Notes: generated by a model from the sequence alone, not told the origin. 64,000 nucleotides of DNA from an uncultured Lachnospiraceae bacterium (GCA_902779395.1 CACZBK010000007.1:1-64000), one strand, 5' to 3'; shown: positions 18,877 to 27,071, counted from the stretch's first letter. Numbers and translations: made by a program.

Positions 18877-19044
18877 TTAATAAAATATTTCTTCCTTGCA
18901 CCAGGCAACTACATCTATTTTTCCAAGACCAATGTTTCTTCTTATTCTGTCTACTCCCATATCAGTGGTATGCACTCTATCCATATTTTTAATTAGTATA
19001 TTATCCAAAATGTTTTCCTTTGAATATTTTTTACTTAGACCCAT
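18877..19044 (-). pseudogene. DUF3781 remnant or very short DUF3781-like protein
   Basis: A 55-codon minus-strand frame contains RVHTTDMGVDRIRRNIGL and DVVAWCKEEI, which match the conserved front half of DUF3781 proteins as I know them. The expected C-terminal half is missing: TAA follows directly after the CKEEI helix, 23 bases before the ATG of the SUKH gene. No ribosome site precedes the ATG at 19044. It is most simply a 3'-truncated relic; a functional micro-protein is possible. Confidence 0.5.
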
Positions 19045-19091
19045 AATTTTGAAAAGGGATTTTTATTTAATTTACCGGACATATTCGGTTT

Positions 19092-19107
19092 CGTTTCACG
19101 TGAAACA
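19092..19107. other. parS-like centromere site, one mismatch
   Basis: CGTTTCACGTGAAACA matches the parS palindrome TGTTTCACGTGAAACA at 15 of 16 positions. It lies between the DUF3781 remnant and mnmE, about 6 kb from the DnaA-box cluster, where ParB-binding sites are expected. Confidence 0.85.
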
Positions 19108-19188
19108 TTTTTTGTTCCTTACTATATTATGACAGGCTCGAAAAATCCTTCTCCAAGATTTTGTGGTTACAAATTTATGTAACCCTAA

Positions 19189-19204
19189 TGTTTCACGTGA
19201 AACA
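19189..19204. other. parS: parS centromere site, perfect match
   Basis: TGTTTCACGTGAAACA is the full 16-base palindrome bound by ParB/Spo0J. It ends four bases before the last base of the mnmE stop codon. The second copy is 97 bases away (start to start), so the two could nucleate one ParB complex. Confidence 0.93.
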
Positions 19205-19208
19205 TTTA

Positions 19209-20588
19209 CTATTTTCCCATGCAGAATTCCGAAAAGATTTTATTAACGAGATCATCTTCAACCTCATCACCAATAATATAACCAAGATGTTTATAAGCAT
19301 CCATAAGATCAACAGCCAGTACATCTTCAGGCATATTATTATCTATTCCATCAAGCACAAATTGCAGACTTTCAGCACTTTTTTTCAATTCATCCTGCTG
19401 TCTGATATTAGTTATAACCAAATCTTCATTAAGCTTAAATGCCTGTAAATTAAAGGATTCTGATAGTTTATCAACAAAATCTGCTAAACCTTTTCCACTT
19501 TTTGTGGAAAACTCAACATAAGGAACCTTTTTACCGAATAATTTCATTATCTCATCTATCTCACACTCAGATACAAGGTCGGTTTTATTAAATAATATAA
19601 TTGTCTTACAATTACGTATGAGCTTAATTATTTGTTTATCATTTTCATCTAATCCTACAGAACTATCTGCCACAAACAATATCAGATCAGCATCCATTGC
19701 TTTTTCTATTGCCTTATCCACCCCGATCTTTTCCACTACATCTTCAGTATCCCTGATACCTGCGGTATCTGTCAGATTAAGCTGGAAGTCTCCAACCCTT
19801 ACACTTTCTTCGATAATATCTCTGGTTGTACCGGCTATATCCGTAACTATAGCTCTGTCATATCCGGAAAGCATATTAAGCACGGATGACTTACCTGCAT
19901 TCGGTTTTCCTAAAATAGCGGTTCTTATACCGTTCTTCATAATACTTCCTCTTTCAGAAGCATTTAAAATATCATTTATATTTTTTATAAAGGATCCTGT
20001 TTTATCAGACAAAACAGATGAATACTCACTTAGATCATAATGCTCGGGATCATCAAGCGCTGCCTCTATGAAAGCCAGCTCATGCAGAACTTTTTCACGC
20101 AGTTCGACTATTTCCTTGTAAACAGATCCTTTTAACTGGGATATGGAATTCTTTGCTGCAAATTCATTTTCTGCATTTATAAGATCCATGACAGCTTCAG
20201 CACGGCTTAGGTCCATACGCCCGTTTAAAAATGCACGTTTGGTAAATTCCCCGGGTTCAGACAGTCTTGCTCCGTTATCAAGCACAAGCTTTAAGATTTT
20301 TTTGCATATATAAATACCGCCATGACAGTTTATCTCAACTGTATCTTCACCTGTATAACTGTGCGGCGCCTTCATTACGGAAAGCAACACTTCATCGTAA
20401 ACTTCATCATCACAAAATATATTACCTAAATAAAGATGATGACTTTCAAGTTCGGATGCTTTTTTACCTTTACAGGATACGTATATCTTATCTATAACAG
20501 ATATAGCATTATCTCCGCTTATCCTTATTATACCTATTCCGGCATTTGTTATACCGGTTGCTATTGCAGCGATCGTATCATTATACAT
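19209..20588 (-). CDS. mnmE: tRNA modification GTPase MnmE
   Basis: MnmE of 459 residues, the usual length. It acts with MnmG to modify the wobble uridine of several tRNAs (cmnm5U). The N-terminal folate-binding domain begins DTIAAIATG; the G domain has GKPNAGKS (G1), DTAG (G3) and NKTD (G4); the protein ends FCMGK, the conserved C(x)GK with the reactive cysteine. The ATG at 20588 is chosen because AAAGAGGAT precedes it and the family start fits; longer starts add unrelated residues. The usual partners mnmG and rsmG do not follow; instead the parS pair and unrelated genes do. Confidence 0.96.
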   Translation of the reverse strand: MYNDTIAAIATGITNAGIGIIRISGDNAISVIDKIYVSCKGKKASELESHHLYLGNIFCDDEVYDEVLLSVMKAPHSYTGEDTVEINCHGGIYICKKILKLVLDNGARLSEPGEFTKRAFLNGRMDLSRAEAVMDLINAENEFAAKNSISQLKGSVYKEIVELREKVLHELAFIEAALDDPEHYDLSEYSSVLSDKTGSFIKNINDILNASERGSIMKNGIRTAILGKPNAGKSSVLNMLSGYDRAIVTDIAGTTRDIIEESVRVGDFQLNLTDTAGIRDTEDVVEKIGVDKAIEKAMDADLILFVADSSVGLDENDKQIIKLIRNCKTIILFNKTDLVSECEIDEIMKLFGKKVPYVEFSTKSGKGLADFVDKLSESFNLQAFKLNEDLVITNIRQQDELKKSAESLQFVLDGIDNNMPEDVLAVDLMDAYKHLGYIIGDEVEDDLVNKIFSEFCMGK

Positions 20589-20607
20589 TTTTATCCTCTT
20601 TATCAGT

Positions 20608-21669
20608 TTATCTGTTTTTTGCAGGACATTTATGCGGCATCCCCGGACCATATTGGCATCTGGGACAATCAAAACATTTTTTGTATTGGGCATTATCAAG
20701 CACTGCTTCGCAAAAAGCCGGATCCGCTAAAACAGCACGGCCAAGATCCACAGTATCCACAAGCTCATTTTCTATCAGATATCTTACCTGTTCCGGTGTA
20801 TTTATACTGTTTACACAGGATATTGGAATACGTCCTTTGAAATGATCATGAAAACGTACTCCGAGTGAACAGAATTTATTATAATGTCCTTCATCTTCTT
20901 TTACGGAAGGATCCTCCCACTCTATTCCCGTTGAAACCTGCAGATAATCACAGCCGGCTTTAAGATATTCTTCGCCTATACGTATCGCGGTCGCAACATC
21001 CGGCTCTATCCCTGCAGTTCTGACGGATATGATAAAATCATCTCCGCACTCTTTACGTATCATGCGTATGATCTCTGCTCCGAAACGCGCACGGTTTTCA
21101 TCGCTGCCGCCATATTCATCATTTCTCAGATTAGTCTTCTTTGATATAAACTGATTGATGAGATATCCATGACATCCATGAAGCTGCACACCGTCATACC
21201 CGGCTTTTTTTGCACGGATTGCTGATCTGAGAAAGTTTTCCTGCATATCGTGTATCTCTTCAATACTCATCGCTTTAGATAATATTTCAGGATTTCTTGT
21301 TTCAACAGCAGAAGGTCCGATGGCAGGACCGCAATCCGGATTGGCAGTTATACCGGTATGATTAAGCTGTATCAGCATTACAGCTTTATATTCATGACAT
21401 GCTTCTGTAATTGATCTATGACCTTCAATCTGCTCATCTTCCCATAATCCAAGATGATTTTTTGCAAATCTTCCGCCGGCTGTTACTGCGGTAGCTTCAA
21501 CACATATAAGCCCGCAGCCGTGTTCTGCTCTTTTACGGTAATGCTCTATATGTTTACCGGTAACTTTTCCGTCCGCACCTGCGTAATCAAACTTGACTGT
21601 CGGCGCCATGGTCAGCCTGTTTTTTACGATAGTTTTATTTATCTTTATGGGATCATTTGCAGATATCAT
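20608..21669 (-). CDS. NADH:flavin oxidoreductase, Old Yellow Enzyme family
   Basis: FMN-binding TIM-barrel oxidoreductase of 353 residues. Typical segments are KNRLTMAPT at the front, the LNHTG strand, HGCHGYLINQF and the DEYGGSDENRARF region, and the late DLGRAVLADP. The tail holds four cysteines (CFDCPRC then a fourth ten residues later) that could bind an Fe-S cluster, as in the larger dienoyl-CoA-reductase-like members, but the second half of those proteins is absent. The ATG at 21669 is chosen for AAGGAG ten bases upstream; an ATG at 21732 has no good site. It is placed between jag and mnmE, 19 bases before mnmE, an unusual insertion in this conserved row. Confidence 0.85.
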   Translation of the reverse strand: MISANDPIKINKTIVKNRLTMAPTVKFDYAGADGKVTGKHIEHYRKRAEHGCGLICVEATAVTAGGRFAKNHLGLWEDEQIEGHRSITEACHEYKAVMLIQLNHTGITANPDCGPAIGPSAVETRNPEILSKAMSIEEIHDMQENFLRSAIRAKKAGYDGVQLHGCHGYLINQFISKKTNLRNDEYGGSDENRARFGAEIIRMIRKECGDDFIISVRTAGIEPDVATAIRIGEEYLKAGCDYLQVSTGIEWEDPSVKEDEGHYNKFCSLGVRFHDHFKGRIPISCVNSINTPEQVRYLIENELVDTVDLGRAVLADPAFCEAVLDNAQYKKCFDCPRCQYGPGMPHKCPAKNR

Positions 21670-21782
21670 AGCGGATACACTCCTTCCTGTCATAAGGCTA
21701 TATTCAAAAACTTCCGTATACGATTTTATCATCTTTTACATATATATAAAATATCATATTAGAGCAGATCCGTAATAAGTAT

Positions 21783-21814
21783 AAAAAAAGGCAGAAGTAA
21801 TCAACTCCTGCCTT
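21783..21814 (-). terminator. Rho-independent terminator after jag
   Basis: On the minus strand AAGGCAGGAG, a 7-base loop and CTTCTGCCTT form a stem with one mismatch, followed by five T bases. It ends the rpmH-rnpA-yidD-yidC-jag unit and separates it from the oxidoreductase-mnmE pair. Confidence 0.88.
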
Positions 21815-21833
21815 AATAAATATCGATCAGATA

Positions 21834-22820
21834 TTATCTGTAATTCTTAAGTGTTACAACTACCTTACGGTAAGGCTCTTCTCCTTCGGAATGTGTAGTC
21901 ACATAACGGTCTGACTGGAGAGCTGAATGGATTATCCTTCTCTCATAAGGATTCATAGGCTCAAGTGCTACAGGCCTTCTGCTCCTCTTAACTTTAAATG
22001 CAATATTCCTTGCAAGTTTCTCAAGGGTTTCTTTTCTTCTGAATCTGTAATTTTCGGTATCTATCTTGATCCTTACATATTCCTCTGTTCCTTTGTTTAT
22101 GACCAGTGAAGTAAGATACTGAAGGGAATCCAGAGTCTGTCCTCTCTTACCGATCAGTATACCCATCTCTTCGCCTGAAAGATCTACATTCAGAGTATTA
22201 TCTGTTCCGAAAGATGATGAAATATTTACTTCAATATGCATGGATGCGAATACATCCTTGAGGAAGCTTTCAGCCTGGCTGATAAGCTGGGCCTTTTCCT
22301 CTTCAGGTATCTCACGGAGAGGTTTAGCGGGCTCTTCAACTACAGGTTTTACTTCTTCATTATCCTGATCAAATCTTCTTCTGTCGTCACGTCTTCCTCT
22401 GCCGCGGTCATTACGTTCTCTTCTTTCCTGACGCTTTTTCTCCCTATAAGCTCTCTCATCTTCTTCAGTTACAGTGGGGATACCCTCTCTCTCACGTATA
22501 GCGGCAGCACGTTCTGCATTTTCTTTTCTTTCAGCTTCACGCTTAGCAGCTTTTTCCGCTGCTTCTTTTTCTTCCTTTTCTTTTCTGGCTGCTTCTTCAG
22601 CAGCGGTAATCTCAGCCTGTGCTGCTTCAAGCTGCTCAAAAGATTCTTCTTTGATACGGGCCTTTATTACCGCAGGCTTAACACCCAGACCCATAAATCC
22701 GGATGAACCTTCACTTACAACTACATAATCAAGACGATCGCTTGTTACCGAAAATGTCATACAAGCATCGGTTATACAGTCACTTACTGTCTTAGCACTA
22801 AACTCCCTATACTCTGCCAT
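21834..22820 (-). CDS. jag: RNA-binding protein Jag/KhpB (Jag-N, KH, R3H)
   Basis: Protein of 328 residues with the Jag N-terminal domain (about 1-52, ending GLGVKPAVIKARI), a long charged region of Glu/Lys/Arg repeats (about 55-180), a KH domain with GILIGKRGQTL, and the C-terminal R3H domain (EPMNPYERRIIHSAL). KhpB partners with KhpA in RNA binding and affects cell elongation and division. The basic/acidic linker is longer than in Bacillus. The start is 17 bases after yidC and preceded by AGAAGGAGATC. Confidence 0.95.
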   Translation of the reverse strand: MAEYREFSAKTVSDCITDACMTFSVTSDRLDYVVVSEGSSGFMGLGVKPAVIKARIKEESFEQLEAAQAEITAAEEAARKEKEEKEAAEKAAKREAERKENAERAAAIREREGIPTVTEEDERAYREKKRQERRERNDRGRGRRDDRRRFDQDNEEVKPVVEEPAKPLREIPEEEKAQLISQAESFLKDVFASMHIEVNISSSFGTDNTLNVDLSGEEMGILIGKRGQTLDSLQYLTSLVINKGTEEYVRIKIDTENYRFRRKETLEKLARNIAFKVKRSRRPVALEPMNPYERRIIHSALQSDRYVTTHSEGEEPYRKVVVTLKNYR

Positions 22821-22837
22821 TTTGATCTCCTTCTAAA

Positions 22838-24142
22838 TTACTTTTTATTATTCTTTTCATTAAAAGCCTTTACCATAGCTGCCTTTGATGCAAGGCTGCC
22901 GGGCTTTTCTGTATTCTTATTATAATAATCGGTAGATTCTTTTATATTCTCAGCAAGCTTTGCCTTATCCTCAGCTGTCTTTTCCTTTTTAACTTCAACA
23001 TTACGTGTATTGATCAAAGCATTGTTACTTATCTGCTGGGGAGGAAGTCCTGCCTTGCGGCGCTTCTCATTATTCTTCTCAACATTAGCCTTGATCATCT
23101 CATCGATATCGATCTTGTCAAGATGCTTATTAACGCAGATCTGGATGATACTTCTTACAACTGCACCGATGATCCAGTAAAGACCCATACCTATGGGAAG
23201 TGAATAACAGAAGAATGCACTCATCAGAGGCATTATGGTATTCATGGTCTTCATGGACTGCATCATGGCATTCTCTTCGCCCTGCTTATTATCATTATTA
23301 GCCTGGGGCATGAGTTTGGTATTTATCCACTGGGTAAGAGCAGCAAGGAAAGGAATAAGCAGCACTCCTATTATCATTATGATATTCTTCTGCTCTGCAG
23401 CCATCTCAGCCTTTACTACAAAAGAAGGTGAATTGGCGATATTAAGACCTAAGAAATTATTAAAATGTTCCAGCGCATTCTGAGCATCTTTTATCTTTGA
23501 TGCAAGTTCCGGGAATGCAGCTGCCAGATCATTCCAGTTCTGTGTACTGGCACCATTTAACAGATCAATCAGCGTATTCTTTGCAGCTTCGCTTCCGGCT
23601 ACAAAAGTATCACCGGTAACCTGCTTTGCATAACGGCTGTAGCTTGCCATCCCCTGAAGTAACTCATTAAATCCTTCTGTTCCTATCTTCTGGGATAAAG
23701 GCTCAACAACGGGAGTAAATACTTCTTTTACTCTGGGCACATATGCGGGAATATTATAAATAACCCTGTACAGAGCAAAAAGTATAGGCATCTGGATGAT
23801 CAGCTGTACACAGCTTCCTGAAGGACTTACACCATACTTGGAATATACAGCCTGGGTCTCAAGCTGCATCTTCTGCATTGATTCCTGATCAGTCTTTCCT
23901 TTATATTTTGCCTGGATAGCCTGGATCTCGGGATTCATCTTATTGGAAAGTTTTGAGAACTTCTGCTGCTTTATGGTAAGAGGCAGCATAAGAACATATA
24001 TTATTATAGTAAAAAGTATAATAGCAAGTCCTATACTGGGATATTCCATGAAGAGATCCAAAAGCCAGAAGATCGCCTGCATTATATATCCCATTACTAT
24101 AGCAAAAGGACGTAATATACCCGTCTGTTGAGTCAATAACAT
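22838..24142 (-). CDS. yidC: membrane protein insertase YidC/OxaA/SpoIIIJ
   Basis: Insertase of 434 residues with the five-helix YidC core: first helix TIIIYVLMLPLTIKQQKF, the helical hairpin with the MNPEIQAIQ segment, and the late MPLMSAFFCYSLPIGMGLYW helix. A ~75-residue periplasmic-side insertion (about 150-225) and a Lys-rich cytoplasmic tail are present. It is not a signal-peptide lipoprotein form. The conserved arginine of the hydrophilic groove (LVRL in well-studied YidC) aligns with Tyr49. The start codon is one base after the yidD stop, so the two are coupled. Confidence 0.95.
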   Translation of the reverse strand: MLLTQQTGILRPFAIVMGYIMQAIFWLLDLFMEYPSIGLAIILFTIIIYVLMLPLTIKQQKFSKLSNKMNPEIQAIQAKYKGKTDQESMQKMQLETQAVYSKYGVSPSGSCVQLIIQMPILFALYRVIYNIPAYVPRVKEVFTPVVEPLSQKIGTEGFNELLQGMASYSRYAKQVTGDTFVAGSEAAKNTLIDLLNGASTQNWNDLAAAFPELASKIKDAQNALEHFNNFLGLNIANSPSFVVKAEMAAEQKNIIMIIGVLLIPFLAALTQWINTKLMPQANNDNKQGEENAMMQSMKTMNTIMPLMSAFFCYSLPIGMGLYWIIGAVVRSIIQICVNKHLDKIDIDEMIKANVEKNNEKRRKAGLPPQQISNNALINTRNVEVKKEKTAEDKAKLAENIKESTDYYNKNTEKPGSLASKAAMVKAFNEKNNKK

Positions 24143-24143
24143 A

Positions 24144-24383
24144 TTATTTCACCTTTGAGTATTTCATTTTCTTTTTGGGAACAGGGTCGAATCCACCCTT
24201 AGAGAAGGGATTACATCTTAAGATCCTCCAAAAGGCCATAAAAAATCCCTTTATCGCACCATGTTCTGATATAGCCTGCTTACCATATTCAGAACATGAC
24301 GGAAAATAGGGACACCTGGTTCCTTTATAAGGAGAAATATATCTCTGATACAAGCTTATTATATATATAAGAAAAGACTTCAT
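24144..24383 (-). CDS. yidD: membrane protein insertion efficiency factor YidD
   Basis: Small protein of 79 residues with the family core CPYFPSCSEYGKQAI and the WRILRCNPFSKGGFDPVP segment that defines YidD (DUF37). It is thought to help YidC-dependent insertion. It sits between rnpA (25 bases) and yidC (one base), the usual place. No clear ribosome site is seen before the ATG. Confidence 0.95.
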   Translation of the reverse strand: MKSFLIYIISLYQRYISPYKGTRCPYFPSCSEYGKQAISEHGAIKGFFMAFWRILRCNPFSKGGFDPVPKKKMKYSKVK

Positions 24384-24408
24384 TATAAAATAAAATCAAT
24401 GCCTGTCA

Positions 24409-24756
24409 TCATGAGGAGCTCTCTACCAGTATTCCATGCAGCTTTGCCAGATGCAAAAGTGCGCTTTCGGCAGCTTTATAATCAATGTCAGCTGCCGTGC
24501 TCCTCGCCACTACCACCAGATCCAAACCACTATTGAACCTTTCCTCATTAAGGCGGTAGCTCTCTCTCACCAATCTCACGACCCTGTGTCTTACAACACT
24601 GTTTCCAACTTTTTTACTTACGGATATTCCAAGGCGGTTATATATACTCTCGTTTTCAAGTATATACATTATAAAATACTTATTGGCAAAGGACCGTCTC
24701 CTGCCGTATACCCTCTGGAAATCCTCGTTTTTTTTCAATGATCCGGAAAATTTCAT
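24409..24756 (-). CDS. rnpA: ribonuclease P protein component
   Basis: RNase P protein of 115 residues that assists the RNA subunit in tRNA 5' maturation. The RNR-type signature reads GNSVVRHRVVRLVRE, with His in place of the central Asn. The FSGSLKKNEDFQRVYGRR front is typical. It lies 31 bases after rpmH and is followed by yidD. Confidence 0.95.
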   Translation of the reverse strand: MKFSGSLKKNEDFQRVYGRRRSFANKYFIMYILENESIYNRLGISVSKKVGNSVVRHRVVRLVRESYRLNEERFNSGLDLVVVARSTAADIDYKAAESALLHLAKLHGILVESSS

Positions 24757-24787
24757 CTCTAATCACTAAAAGGCCGTTTATCGACCT

Positions 24788-24922
24788 TTATGCAGATAAA
24801 ACTTTTCTTCCTTTTCTTCTTCTTGCAGAAAGTACTTTCCTTCCACCGGGAGTACTCATTCTTGCACGGAAGCCATGAACCTTAGATCTTGATCTTTTCT
24901 TAGGCTGGAATGTCATCTTCAT
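24788..24922 (-). CDS. rpmH: 50S ribosomal protein L34
   Basis: Full-length L34 of 44 residues: [18 protein letters not shown], then the arginine-rich [16 protein letters not shown] segment, ending GRKVLSA. GCGAGGTG before the ATG is the ribosome site. First gene of the leftward rpmH-rnpA-yidD-yidC-jag unit. Confidence 0.97.
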   Translation of the reverse strand: MKMTFQPKKRSRSKVHGFRARMSTPGGRKVLSARRRKGRKVLSA

Positions 24923-24989
24923 ATCACTAACACCTCGCTTTCTGTTTTATATTATTATTTATCAAGTATTTTTTGCAAATACAACAGAG

Positions 24990-25018
24990 ATTATATCTAA
25001 AGAAAACAGCGTAGTCAA
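24990..25018 (-). promoter_or_regulatory. sigma-A promoter of the rpmH operon
   Basis: On the minus strand TTGACT (25018-25013), a 17-base spacer and TATAAT (24995-24990) form a near-consensus promoter 68 bases before rpmH. Confidence 0.85.
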
Positions 25019-25105
25019 GACAAAAAAAGGGCTTTAAAGAATTATGACAAAAGTAAAATTTTATATTTATTTTATATTTCAAGATGTGGTGGAATTATAA
25101 AACAT

Positions 25106-25338
25106 TTTTCCACAATATGTGGATACAAACATATATTCGTTTTTTAAAAACATATTTACATAATTTTATCCACTTTTTGTGGAAAAATTGTTTATAAGTT
25201 TAAAACATTATAGTTCTAAATACGAGTTTTTCGCTAAAATACAGCATTTTTCATTGTTTATATTTTATGCACATATATTTACGCATAAAAAAATTATTTT
25301 GAGAATATGTAAACTATTTATCACCATTTTGTGGATTT
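25106..25338. other. oriC: oriC, DnaA-box cluster upstream of dnaA
   Basis: The 502-base gap between rpmH and dnaA is very AT-rich and has no gene. It holds DnaA-box-like 9-mers: TTTTCCACA at 25106 (+), GTATCCACA at 25118-25126 (-), TTATCCACT at 25166 (+), TTTTCCACA at 25178-25186 (-), TTATCACCA at 25318 (+) and AAATCCACA at 25330-25338 (-). Two pairs face each other 12 bases apart, which is a regular geometry. None is the perfect TTATCCACA. This is the expected place of the upstream half of the origin. Confidence 0.88.
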
Positions 25339-25357
25339 AAAAAATAATTTTCAACAT

Positions 25358-25386
25358 TTGTATTTTTTTGGCTTTCGTTGTAATAT
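25358..25386 (+). promoter_or_regulatory. dnaA promoter, next to a DnaA box
   Basis: TTGTAT (25358-25363), a 17-base spacer and TAATAT (25381-25386). The DnaA box at 25330-25338 ends 20 bases before the -35 element, so autoregulation by DnaA is plausible. Confidence 0.6.
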
Positions 25387-25424
25387 ATGCGTTAAATTCA
25401 CATATTTTCAGAAGGGTTTTTTTT

Positions 25425-26780
25425 ATGGAACTTTTAAGACAGCAATGGGACAATATCAAACAGGCTATCAAAGATGAATATGAACTTACCGGCATAGCTT
25501 TCAATATATGGGTCAAGCCCCTCCAGTATCTTAAATGTGAGAATAACACAGTAAGTATCCTTGTACCGGGAGAAAACCCGGAAATGCTCAATTATGTCAA
25601 GGTAAACTATACCAATTACTTCCAGGAGGCTATAAGTCAGGCTCTTTCCGATAATTATACGGTTGAATTTACCCTTGAGGAAGAAAAAAAAGAAAATACA
25701 GATAATATAGAAGAAACAGACAAAGACCGTAATGATAATAATCCTGCTTCAAGTCTTAATCCAAAATATCATTTTGAGAATTTTGTCGTGGGCTCAAATA
25801 ATAAAATGGCACATTCCGTATGTTTAAGAGTTGCCGAAACACCCGGAACCGAACTTAATCCTCTTTTTATACATGGAGGATCCGGTCTTGGAAAAACCCA
25901 TCTTATGACAGCTATAGGTCATTATATTACCGAAAATTCTAAAATGAAGGTTCTGTATGTTACTTCTGAGGATTTTCTAAACGAAGTCATAGAATCTATC
26001 AGAAAGAATGTCAACGGATCTTCTTCCATGAGCAAGCTTCGTGAAAAATACAGAAACATAGATGTGCTGCTCATAGATGATATACAGTTTATAATAGGAA
26101 AGACTGCAACCCAGGAGGAATTTTTCAATACCTTTAATTCACTGGTTCAGAACGAAAAGCAGATTGTTATAACTTCAGATAAACATCCTAAGCATATTAA
26201 AGAGCTTGATGAAAGAATGAGGACCCGTTTCCTTAATGGTATGATAGTTGATATAGCACCACCGGAATACGAAACAAGGGTAGCAATACTTCGAAAATAT
26301 GCGGAAAACTTTGATTTTAAAGTTCCCGACAATATCATTGATTATATAGCAAACCATATAAGATCAAACGTCCGTGAGCTGGAAGGTGCATATAAACAGG
26401 TATATGCTTTAGGCCAGCTTGACGGTGATATGACACTTGAAAAAGCAAAAGACATACTTAAAGACATAATATCACCTGATAATCCTTCGGTAGTTACTCC
26501 TTCACTTATATTAAAGGGAGTTTCCGAATACTATAATATAGATGCTGATGATATAACATCTAAAAAACGTAATGCGGAAATTGTTCTTCCAAGACAGATA
26601 TTTATGTATCTTTGCCGTGAAATGACTGATACCACTCTTCAGGGTGTGGCAGCTCTTCTTGATAAGAAGGATCATTCAACCGTTCTTCACGGATATAATA
26701 AGATAAGTAAAGAGATAAACATCAATACAGAGCTTAAAGAAAGCATAGAGGCTATCAAAAATATAATAAAAACATACTAA
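25425..26780 (+). CDS. dnaA: chromosomal replication initiator DnaA
   Basis: DnaA of 451 residues, normal length. Domain I (about 1-85) binds helicase-loading partners; domain II (about 90-120) is a short acidic linker; domain III is the AAA+ ATPase with GGSGLGKTHL and LLIDDIQF; domain IV ends with the DNA-binding DKKDHSTVLHGYNKI signature that reads DnaA boxes. The ATG at 25425 is chosen because AGAAGGG precedes it and domain I begins MELLRQQWD; an earlier start adds unrelated residues. First gene of the rightward replication gene row. Confidence 0.97.
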   Translation: MELLRQQWDNIKQAIKDEYELTGIAFNIWVKPLQYLKCENNTVSILVPGENPEMLNYVKVNYTNYFQEAISQALSDNYTVEFTLEEEKKENTDNIEETDKDRNDNNPASSLNPKYHFENFVVGSNNKMAHSVCLRVAETPGTELNPLFIHGGSGLGKTHLMTAIGHYITENSKMKVLYVTSEDFLNEVIESIRKNVNGSSSMSKLREKYRNIDVLLIDDIQFIIGKTATQEEFFNTFNSLVQNEKQIVITSDKHPKHIKELDERMRTRFLNGMIVDIAPPEYETRVAILRKYAENFDFKVPDNIIDYIANHIRSNVRELEGAYKQVYALGQLDGDMTLEKAKDILKDIISPDNPSVVTPSLILKGVSEYYNIDADDITSKKRNAEIVLPRQIFMYLCREMTDTTLQGVAALLDKKDHSTVLHGYNKISKEININTELKESIEAIKNIIKTY

Positions 26781-26926
26781 TTATAGAACAGATGCTCAAT
26801 GTTTCATAACTATGTTCATATTATATGGAAAGGATGTGCAAATATGGTGATAAGCAATACGCTCATTCCTTATATGCACCCTGTCTGCCCCGTAGACGAA
26901 ATTTAAACCCTCAATAAATCTCCCCT

Positions 26927-27036
26927 ACATCCACAAGTTTTTCTTCCCATTTTGACTTAAATTTAGTATAATACAATAGGTTGTGCACATATAAACGTGC
27001 CCTACTACTTTAACTACTATCTATTAATATAGTATT
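26927..27036. other. second origin element between dnaA and dnaN: DnaA-like boxes and DnaA-trio/unwinding region
   Basis: The 291-base gap holds ACATCCACA (26927-26935) and TTGTGCACA (26981-26989), each seven of nine DnaA-box bases. After them comes CCCTACTACTTTAACTACTA (27000-27019), in triplets CTA CTA CTT TAA CTA CTA, then an AT-only-rich stretch to about 27039. This order (box, GC-rich step, CTA triplets, AT-rich) is that of the B. subtilis basal unwinding system downstream of dnaA. Confidence 0.7.
26944..26972 (+). promoter_or_regulatory. candidate dnaN promoter
   Basis: TTCCCA (26944-26949), 17 bases and a perfect TATAAT (26967-26972), 100 bases before the dnaN ATG and inside the second origin element, so initiation complexes there could affect dnaN transcription. 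Confidence 0.5.
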
Positions 27037-27071
27037 ATACCCTTTTTGCGAAATGGAGGAGATCACACAAA

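Noticed and set aside
18896-19132. Plus-strand frame of 78 codons before the parS sites
   Set aside because: It lies opposite the DUF3781-like frame, which has the recognisable motif; the plus-strand protein is low-complexity Ile/Leu/Ser/Phe.
26844-26906. 20-codon frame with AAGGATG before it, in the dnaA-dnaN gap
   Set aside because: Too short, no family pattern, and it lies in a likely origin element.
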